Positions 58,084 through 64,000 of a DNA stretch of 64,000 nt are shown piece after piece (position 1 is the first letter of the stretch; every line of letters begins with the position of its first letter). The translations under genes and the position numbers were made by a program. The notes below the pieces were generated by a model. It saw only the letters and a program-made list of their open reading frames with translations, made no database searches and had not been told where the DNA came from. This DNA comes from Streptomyces curacoi (lineage in GTDB: Bacteria > Actinomycetota > Actinomycetes > Streptomycetales > Streptomycetaceae): assembly GCF_001513975.1 (NCBI RefSeq), contig NZ_KQ947995.1:124001-188000 (forward strand), in the 5' to 3' direction.

Positions 58084-61000
58084 TTGAGCCAGATTGTCGT
58101 CAAACGGCCACCGAGGGCCTTGCCCACCGAGGTGCCCGCTGATCCAGTGCAGTTGCAATCCCCGCCCGAGTTGCCCCGAGGGCAGCAGGAGGGCGCGCTG
58201 ATGCAACTGCTCCCCATGATGGGCATGGGCGGTTCCGTCGTCTTTTTCTTCATGACGCCGAACCCGATCATGCGCATCATGGGCATGGTCATGATCGCAT
58301 CGACGATCGCCATGGCCATCGCCATGCTCGTCCGTTACCGGCGCGGCACCCAGGGCCAACTCGCCGATATGCGACGGGACTACCTGAAATACCTGGCCAA
58401 AACCCGTCGTACGGTTCTGCGTACGGCGCGGCTTCAGCGCGACGCCCAGTTCTATCTGCATCCGGCGCCCGAGCAGTTGTGGGCCCTGGTCGCCGAGGGC
58501 AGCCGCGTCTGGGAGCGGCGTATCAGCGACGACGACTTCGGGCAGGTCCGGATCGGACTGGGTGGCCAGCAACTCGCCACTCCACTGGTCGCGCCCGAGA
58601 CCGCTCCGGTGGACGAACTGGAGCCGCTCACCGCCGGGGCCATGAAGCAGTTCCTCAACGCGCACAGCACCATCGAGGGCCTGCCCATGGCGATCTCGCT
58701 GCGGGCCTTCTACCACCTCACCCTCAGCGGGGACGAGAACCACGTCCGGGCGTCGGCGCGCGCGATGGTGGCATCCCTGGCCTCGCTGCATTCCCCTGAC
58801 GACTTGGTCTTCGCCATCGCGGCCGGGCAGGACGCGGCCTCGCACTGGGAGTGGGCGAAGTGGCTGCCGCACGTCCAGGCCGAGGGAAGTGATGGAGCGG
58901 GCAGCCGCCGTCTGATCACGTCCAGTGCGCAGGACCTGGAGCTGCTGCTCAAGGAGGAGCTCGAAGGGCGTCCCCGGTTCCAGGCCGGCGGCCAACCCCT
59001 CCTGGAGCAGCCGCATATCGTCGTCGTGCTCGACGGAGAGACGCTGTCGCCGTTGTCGGCGCTGGCGGCGGCCGAGGGATTGCAGGGTGCCACGATCGTC
59101 GAGGTCGTGCCGGGCAGGCTCACCGGTGCACGCGGCGGTCTCTCGGTCGTGGTGCATCCTCAGTCGTTGCGTCTGGAGTCCGGCGACGGCCTCGTCTACG
59201 AAGGGACGCCCGACCGTCTCAGTTACGAGGCGGCCGAGGCACTCGCCCTCCAGCTCGCGCCCCTGTACATGGCGTCCGGCGGCGACTCGGACGAACCGCT
59301 GCTCGCCAACCTGGAGTTCACCGATCTCCTCAACCTGGACGACGCGGAATCCGTGGATGTCGGCCGCACGTGGCGCCCGCGCTCCCGTGCCGAACGCCTG
59401 CGGGTCCCGATCGGGGTCGGCGAGGACGGCACCCCGGTGATGCTGGACCTGAAGGAAGCCGCGCAGGACGGCATGGGCCCGCACGGGCTGTGCGTCGGCG
59501 CCACCGGGTCCGGCAAGTCCGAACTGCTGCGCACCCTCGTGCTCGGCCTGGCGGTGACCCACTCCTCGGAGACGCTGAACTTCGTTCTCGCGGACTTCAA
59601 GGGCGGTGCCACCTTCGCCGGCATGGCGGACCTGCCGCACGTCGCCGCGGTGATCACCAACCTCGCCGACGACCTGACCCTCGTGGACCGCATGGGCGAC
59701 TCCATCCGCGGCGAACTCAACCGCCGCCAGGAGCTGCTGCGCCGGGCGGGCAACTACGCCAACATCCACGACTACGAGAAGGCCCGCTCGGCCGGCGCCG
59801 CCCTTGATCCGATCCCGTCCCTCGTCCTGGTCATCGACGAGTTCAGCGAACTCCTCACCGCCAAGCCCGACTTCATCGACATGTTCGTCCAGATCGGCCG
59901 CATCGGGCGCTCGCTGGGCGTCCACCTGCTGCTCGCCTCGCAGCGTCTGGAGGAAGGCCGCCTGCGCGGTCTGGAGACCTACCTGTCGTATCGCATCGGG
60001 TTGCGGACGTTCTCCGAGGCCGAGTCACGCGCCGCCCTCGGTGTGCCGGACGCGTACCACCTGCCGAACGTCCCCGGCTCGGGCTATCTGAAGTACGGCA
60101 CCGACGAGATGGCCCGCTTCAAGGCCGCCTACGTCTCGGGCGCGCACCGGCCCGCCTCGGCCCGGGCCACCGCAGGGGACGGTCAGCTGCCGGTGGACCG
60201 CCGTCCCGTGCCCTTCACCGCGGCCCCCGTGCCGGTCCAGTACGCACAGTCCGATCCCCAGGCGCAGGTGCCGGACCCGCGGGCGGGCGGCGACGACGCC
60301 CTGGCCGACACCGTGCTCGACGTCATCGTCCGCAGACTGACCGGCCAAGGCCCCGCCGCGCACCAGGTATGGCTGCCCCCGCTGGACAACCCGCCCTCGC
60401 TGGACGCCCTCCTCCCTGGACTCGCCGCGGAGCAGGGCCGCGGCCTGACCCAGCCCGGCTACGAGGGCGCGGGTCGTCTTATCGTGCCGCTCGGCGTCGT
60501 CGACAAGCCCTTCGAGCAGCGGCGCGACACGCTGTACCGGGACTTCTCCGGCGCCGCGGGCCATATGCAGATCGTCGGCGGCCCGCAGTCGGGTAAGTCG
60601 ACGCTGCTGCGGACGATCATCGCCGCGTTTGCGCTGACCCACACCCCGCACGAGGTCCAATTCTACGGGCTGGACTTCGGCGGTGGCGGCATGGCGGCCG
60701 TCTCGGGGCTGCCGCACGTCGGCGGGGTCGCCTCACGCCTGGACCCGGAGCGGGTGCGCCGCGCGGTCGCCGAGGTGTACGGCATCATGACGCGCCGCGA
60801 GGAGTACTTCCGCAGCGCCGGCATCGACTCCATCGCCACGTTCCGCAGGATGCGGGCTCGCGGTGACATCCAGGTGGCGGACCAGCCGTGGGGTGACGTC
60901 TTCCTGGTCATCGACGGCTGGGGGAACTTCCGCACGGAGTACGAGGCCCTGGAAGCAGCCGTCCTCGACATCGCCGCGCGCGGCCTTGGCTACGGCATCC

Positions 61001-62058
61001 ACCTGATCCTCACCGCCTCCCGCGCCATGGAGGTCCGTGCGAACTTGAAGGACCTGCTGATGAACCGCCTCGAGCTGCGGCTAGGCGACCCCATGGACTC
61101 CGAACTGGACCGCAAGGCAGCCGGAAACGTTCCGACGGGTGTGCCCGGCCGGGGCGTCATTCCGGAAGCACTGCACTTCATGGCGGCGGTTCCCCGCATC
61201 GACGGCATCCACTCCGACGACAACCTCTCCGAGGCGACCGCCGCCCTGAGCCGGGACGTGGACCGCCACTGGACCGCGCCCGGCGCGCCGGCCGTCCGCC
61301 TCCTGCCACGCCAGATCCCCTTCGCCGACCTGCCCGCAGCCCTTACGGAGCCGGACCGCGGCGTCGCCTTCGCCCTCGACGAGAACAACCTGGAACCCGT
61401 CCACGTCAACTTCGACCAGGACCCTTTCTTCCTCGTCTTCGGCGAGAGCGAGTCCGGCAAGTCCAATCTGCTGCGCCTGCTCATCAAGCAGCTGACCGAC
61501 CTGCACGACGGCGACTCCTGCAAACTCTTCGTCATCGACAACCGCCGCTCCCTCCTGGACGCCACCCCGGCAACCCACCTCGCCGAGTACGTTCCCATGT
61601 CCAACGCCATGGATCACCACGTGGAGGCCCTGGCCGATCTCATGCGGCGGCGCACGCCCTCGCCCGACGTCACGGCCGACCAACTGCGGGCACGCAGCTG
61701 GTGGAGCGGCCCGACGATCTACGTGGTGGTCGACGACTACGACCTGGTGTCGACCTCCAGTGGCAACCCCCTCGCCCCGCTCACGGAACTCCTTCCGTTC
61801 GCCCGCGACGTCGGCATCCGCTTCATCGTCGCCCGCAATACCGCGGGCGCCGGCCGCTCCTCGTACGAACCCTTCATGCAGCGCATCAAGGAGCTGGGCG
61901 CCCAGGGGGTCGTGCTCTCCGGCGATCCGAACGAGGGCGACATCCTCGGCAACGTACGCCCCCGCCCGATGCCGGCGGGGCGGGGGATCTTCGTCTCGCG
62001 ACGGCGTGGAAACCTGTTGGTGCAGACAGGGCTCATCGGAGAGGAAAGTCGTCGCTGA
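58084..62058 (+). CDS. eccC: ESX secretion ATPase EccC (three FtsK/SpoIIIE domains)
   Basis: A 1324-residue motor ATPase. The N-terminus (SQIVVKRPPRALPTEVP), two membrane helices (about 45-85) and three P-loop domains are present: GATGSGKSE about residue 471, GGPQSGKST about 832 and GESESGKSN about 1119, with Walker B VLVIDEFSELL in the first. EccC recognises the Esx dimer through its last ATPase domain and powers export. It is a single chain (EccCa+EccCb fused). TTG 58084 is preferred because it gives the family N-terminus; an in-frame GTG at 58039 is possible. No EccE gene is seen, as usual in Streptomyces. Confidence 0.94.
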   Translation: MSQIVVKRPPRALPTEVPADPVQLQSPPELPRGQQEGALMQLLPMMGMGGSVVFFFMTPNPIMRIMGMVMIASTIAMAIAMLVRYRRGTQGQLADMRRDYLKYLAKTRRTVLRTARLQRDAQFYLHPAPEQLWALVAEGSRVWERRISDDDFGQVRIGLGGQQLATPLVAPETAPVDELEPLTAGAMKQFLNAHSTIEGLPMAISLRAFYHLTLSGDENHVRASARAMVASLASLHSPDDLVFAIAAGQDAASHWEWAKWLPHVQAEGSDGAGSRRLITSSAQDLELLLKEELEGRPRFQAGGQPLLEQPHIVVVLDGETLSPLSALAAAEGLQGATIVEVVPGRLTGARGGLSVVVHPQSLRLESGDGLVYEGTPDRLSYEAAEALALQLAPLYMASGGDSDEPLLANLEFTDLLNLDDAESVDVGRTWRPRSRAERLRVPIGVGEDGTPVMLDLKEAAQDGMGPHGLCVGATGSGKSELLRTLVLGLAVTHSSETLNFVLADFKGGATFAGMADLPHVAAVITNLADDLTLVDRMGDSIRGELNRRQELLRRAGNYANIHDYEKARSAGAALDPIPSLVLVIDEFSELLTAKPDFIDMFVQIGRIGRSLGVHLLLASQRLEEGRLRGLETYLSYRIGLRTFSEAESRAALGVPDAYHLPNVPGSGYLKYGTDEMARFKAAYVSGAHRPASARATAGDGQLPVDRRPVPFTAAPVPVQYAQSDPQAQVPDPRAGGDDALADTVLDVIVRRLTGQGPAAHQVWLPPLDNPPSLDALLPGLAAEQGRGLTQPGYEGAGRLIVPLGVVDKPFEQRRDTLYRDFSGAAGHMQIVGGPQSGKSTLLRTIIAAFALTHTPHEVQFYGLDFGGGGMAAVSGLPHVGGVASRLDPERVRRAVAEVYGIMTRREEYFRSAGIDSIATFRRMRARGDIQVADQPWGDVFLVIDGWGNFRTEYEALEAAVLDIAARGLGYGIHLILTASRAMEVRANLKDLLMNRLELRLGDPMDSELDRKAAGNVPTGVPGRGVIPEALHFMAAVPRIDGIHSDDNLSEATAALSRDVDRHWTAPGAPAVRLLPRQIPFADLPAALTEPDRGVAFALDENNLEPVHVNFDQDPFFLVFGESESGKSNLLRLLIKQLTDLHDGDSCKLFVIDNRRSLLDATPATHLAEYVPMSNAMDHHVEALADLMRRRTPSPDVTADQLRARSWWSGPTIYVVVDDYDLVSTSSGNPLAPLTELLPFARDVGIRFIVARNTAGAGRSSYEPFMQRIKELGAQGVVLSGDPNEGDILGNVRPRPMPAGRGIFVSRRRGNLLVQTGLIGEESRR

Positions 62059-62337
62059 CGCCCTGATACGCCCAGCCCACCAGCGACCTGGGATCGGCCC
62101 TTACCCGCGCCATGCTGAGCACCCTGGCTCACGTCCGGGTCGTGCCCTGCCCGACGTCATCGGTGATGTCGTCGCCGTTTGCAGCACGGTCATCCGCGAC
62201 AGCGACACCATGGCTGAGGCGCTCGGGAAGTCAAGGACATCCTCCACACAGCTGCGAGACAATTGCCACTAGAAGCGTCGGATGTCGGCTCCGGGCTGGC
62301 ACCGGCGCCGGTGGAGTGACACTTAGAGGGGCTTGCC
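62059..62337. other. 279-base gap after eccC with decayed coding sequence
   Basis: No intact gene. Fragments in changing frames (DVIGDVVAVCSTVIRDSDTM, then EVKDILHTAARQLPLEASDV ending in a TGA at about 62318) look like the tail of one protein interrupted by a frame change. Its family is not recognised. An AGAGGGGC lies before the next ATG. Confidence 0.35.
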
Positions 62338-62613
62338 ATGTCCAACGCCGCTGAGCGCACGATGCGCGCACGCATCGCTGCCCACTCTCTCTGGGCGAAG
62401 ACCGACGACCCCGCCGCCCACACGGCCCCCGCGAGGCGGGCTTTCCTCGACCGCTTTGAACGTGAGGTGGACCCCGAGGGCCGTCTGACGTCGGAAGAGC
62501 GTTCGCGTCGTGCCGAGCACGCACGCAAGGCCTACTTCCAGCGCTTGGCACTGGCTTCCTCGCACACACGAGCCGCCAAAGCCGCCGCCCGCAGGGGCAC
62601 TGGAGTGGCGTGA
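62338..62613 (+). CDS. Small conserved helical protein, mobile-element associated
   Basis: A 91-residue basic helical protein (MRARIAAHSLWAKTDDPAA, ARRAFLDRFEREVDPEGRL, RRAEHARKAYFQRLALASS). Proteins of this pattern are frequent in Streptomyces plasmids and integrative elements; their function is not known. AGAGGGGC stands before ATG 62338. Its stop overlaps the next start (GTGA). Its presence at the right edge supports the mobile origin of the island. Confidence 0.65.
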   Translation: MSNAAERTMRARIAAHSLWAKTDDPAAHTAPARRAFLDRFEREVDPEGRLTSEERSRRAEHARKAYFQRLALASSHTRAAKAAARRGTGVA

Positions 62614-62909
62614 AACGCGAAGGGGGTGCGCGGCGCCACCCCCATCGGGGAGCGCATGATCTAACCCTTCCTCCCTCGCATGCGAAGGGGTGGACCATGG
62701 ATCACGTGCAGCCGGTGTTCCTTCATCCTGACCTGGCGATAGACATACGGAATATCAGGGAGGCGCACCGGGATTGCAACGGAAAGCGGGGTGCCAACGT
62801 AACCCAGCGGTGCGCGCCCAGGCGGTTGGAGTTTTCCACCCCGCGGCGGGCGATGCGCGGCACGATCTGCCGACGGCGCAGCCAACCTCGCAGGTGGTCG
62901 AAGTCGTAG
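62610..62909 (+). pseudogene. HNH endonuclease remnant
   Basis: A 99-residue frame overlapping the previous stop. From residue 30 it reads MDHVQPVFLHPDLAIDIRN, then REAHRDCNGKRGA, the second half of an HNH nuclease motif (DH...N..AH..CN..RG). The first half with the CxxC zinc pair is missing and the end drifts into Arg-rich sequence, so it is a broken gene. Confidence 0.5.
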
Positions 62910-63043
62910 CGGGGCCCAAGACCGTGGCGGCGCGACTCGGCGACACCGTGGCCGTGGCCATGTCGATCTACGCGCACCTGTTCCCCGACGAGGACCAGGA
63001 CACCCGCGAGGCCGTCGAGGACTTCCTGTCCGAAGCTGCCTGA
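62894..63043 (+). pseudogene. C-terminal remnant of a tyrosine integrase
   Basis: About 49 residues (TVAARLGDTVAVAMSIYAHL, then FPDEDQ) match the very end of phage/ICE tyrosine recombinases, where the catalytic Tyr sits in the YxHLFPDE context. The rest of the gene is gone. The stop codon is immediately followed by the 24-bp repeat (63042), the usual position of attP next to int. Confidence 0.75.
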
Positions 63044-63065
63044 TGTGCCCTCGATGTGCCCTCGG
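63042..63065 (+). repeat. right copy of 24-bp direct repeat
   Basis: Exact match to 35352-35375, same orientation. It begins inside the integrase stop codon. The two copies enclose 27.7 kb. Confidence 0.75.
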
Positions 63066-63112
63066 ATCTTGGTCGAACAGCTGAACGCCAGGTAGCTCGG
63101 ATGGCGGCGCCG

Positions 63113-63129
63113 CACAGGTGAGTTCGCCC
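63113..63129 (+). repeat. right copy of 17-bp direct repeat, candidate att site of the island
   Basis: CACAGGTGAGTTCGCCC, identical to 35226-35242 in the same orientation, 70 bases beyond the integrase scar and 122 bases before the MBL hydrolase gene that resumes the conserved gene order. Confidence 0.65.
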
Positions 63130-63250
63130 ACAACAGCCCTTGGCGGAGGAGCGACCGGAGGTTTTGCGCCTTACGCTCGACAAACCGCACGACCCCCGAC
63201 GCCCCTGTTCCCGATCTCTCGGTTTTTCCGCCAGCGGAGGTTTCTGTTTC

Positions 63251-64000
63251 ATGAAGCTCACCGTCGTCGGCTGCTCGGGGTCGTTCCCGTCCGCGGAATC
63301 GGCCTGCTCGAGCTACCTCGTCGAGGCCGACGGCTTCCGGCTGCTCCTCGACATGGGCAATGGCGCCCTGGGCGAGCTGCAGCGCCACTGCGGTCTCTAC
63401 GACCTCGACGCGATCTTCCTCAGCCATCTGCACGCCGACCACTGCATCGACATGTGCGCGTACTTCGTGGCGCGCTACTACCGGCACGACGGCGGCCGCT
63501 GCGCCCCGATCCCGGTCTACGGACCCGAGGGCACGGAACAGCGCCTGACCACCGCCTACGCCGACACCCCCAGCGCCTCGTCCATGAGCGAGGTCTTCGA
63601 CTTCCACACGGTCAAGCCGTCCACCTTCGAGATCGGCCCGTTCACGGTGCACACGGAACGCGTGGCCCACCCGGTGGAGGCGTACGGCATCCGGATCGAG
63701 CACGGCGGGAAGACCCTGACCTACTCCGGCGACACCGGCGTCAGCACGGCCCTGGACGAACTGGCCCGCGACGCCGACCTGTTCCTGTGCGAGGCGGCGT
63801 TCACGCACGGCAAGGAGAACATCCCCGACCTGCACCTCAACGGCCGCGAGGCGGGCCAGACCGCGGCCCGCGCGGGCGCGCGGCGCCTGGTGCTCACCCA
63901 CATTCCGCCGTGGACCGACCCCCAGGCCAACCTGGCCGACGCGCGCGAGGTCTACGACGGTCCGGTGGAGCTCGCCGTTCCGCGCAAGATGTACGAGATC
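63251..64000 (+). CDS. MBL-fold metal-dependent hydrolase, Rv1339-like (partial)
   Basis: The first 250 residues of a beta-lactamase-fold hydrolase; it runs out of the window. Metal ligands are visible in SHLHADHCID (HxHxDH), a His in ERVAHPVEA, the Asp in TYSGDTG and a His in LVLTHIPPW. It resembles the mycobacterial Rv1339 protein, which is encoded downstream of cysM and has been described as an atypical cyclic-AMP phosphodiesterase; RNase Z-type activity is the alternative. GGAGG lies ten bases before ATG 63251. It continues the core cluster interrupted by the island. Confidence 0.88.
   Translation, partial: MKLTVVGCSGSFPSAESACSSYLVEADGFRLLLDMGNGALGELQRHCGLYDLDAIFLSHLHADHCIDMCAYFVARYYRHDGGRCAPIPVYGPEGTEQRLTTAYADTPSASSMSEVFDFHTVKPSTFEIGPFTVHTERVAHPVEAYGIRIEHGGKTLTYSGDTGVSTALDELARDADLFLCEAAFTHGKENIPDLHLNGREAGQTAARAGARRLVLTHIPPWTDPQANLADAREVYDGPVELAVPRKMYEI

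Noticed and set aside
62059..62337. A gene between eccC and the small helical protein
   Set aside because: The coding-like pieces change frame and lack a start; treated as a decayed remnant.

Overview
The window is high-GC actinobacterial DNA that reads as a Streptomyces chromosome: GTG starts and 4-base start/stop overlaps are common, in-frame TTA codons are rare, and there are an SsgA-like sporulation protein, an LAxTG sortase substrate, an hpd gene with a divergent Lrp/AsnC regulator and the actinobacterial clpS-DUF2017-mec-cysO-cysM cluster. Identifications come from reading motifs and gene order; no database search was run.

Region 1 (1-35.1 kb) is ordinary core or semi-core chromosome. 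In order: the end of a small P-loop kinase, a duplicated SUKH-4 immunity protein, an LAxTG surface protein, an MFS exporter, an RHH/Doc toxin-antitoxin pair, an SF2 helicase, an IclR regulator, a GNAT plus OSBS/N-acylamino-acid-racemase pair, a YlbL-like Lon-domain protein without PDZ, a four-gene glycine-betaine-type ABC operon, an Lrp regulator divergent from hpd, a TagC-like propeller, a TPR protein, a GlcD-like flavoprotein, ssgG, two RDD membrane proteins (one frameshifted), an M6 metalloprotease, pncA and pncB, clpS, DUF2017, an amino-acid permease, a JAMM protease, a cysteine leader peptide, cysO, cysM and a membrane-anchored PemK/MazF-like protein.

Region 2 (about 35.2-63.1 kb) is an inserted island. 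It splits the conserved neighbourhood between the cysM/PemK-like genes and the Rv1339-like MBL hydrolase at 63.25 kb. A 17-bp direct repeat lies at both edges (35226 and 63113), a second 24-bp direct repeat lies just inside (35352 and 63042), and the right edge holds the tail of a phage-type integrase and an HNH fragment. Its left third carries what looks like a decayed defence locus: the C-terminal piece of a large DNA methylase, then a very large SF2 (DExH, zinc-cysteine) helicase fused to a UvrD-like SF1 helicase that is broken by an in-frame stop and a second frame slip, then a transposase scar.

The rest of the island is a type VII (ESX) secretion locus. The core is eccC facing a minus-strand series eccD-eccB-mycP-esx-esx. 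Next to it is a plus-strand operon (43.2-51.6 kb) with its own second mycosin, two 'small helical protein + large WXG-motif protein' pairs (one with a long Gly/Pro-rich tail, one of 764 aa with a hydrophobic segment) and two translationally coupled lipoproteins. I read this as a substrate/effector module served by the neighbouring secretion core. It is the best candidate here for an undescribed system.

Regulation visible in the sequence includes a near-perfect inverted repeat before the toxin-antitoxin pair, a 15-bp palindrome over the -35 of pncB, a dyad between hpd and its regulator, two TTGAC/GTCAA dyads before the M6 protease, a leaderless cysteine leader ORF before cysO, several strong hairpin terminators, and TTA (bldA-dependent) codons in the GNAT gene and in one island lipoprotein.
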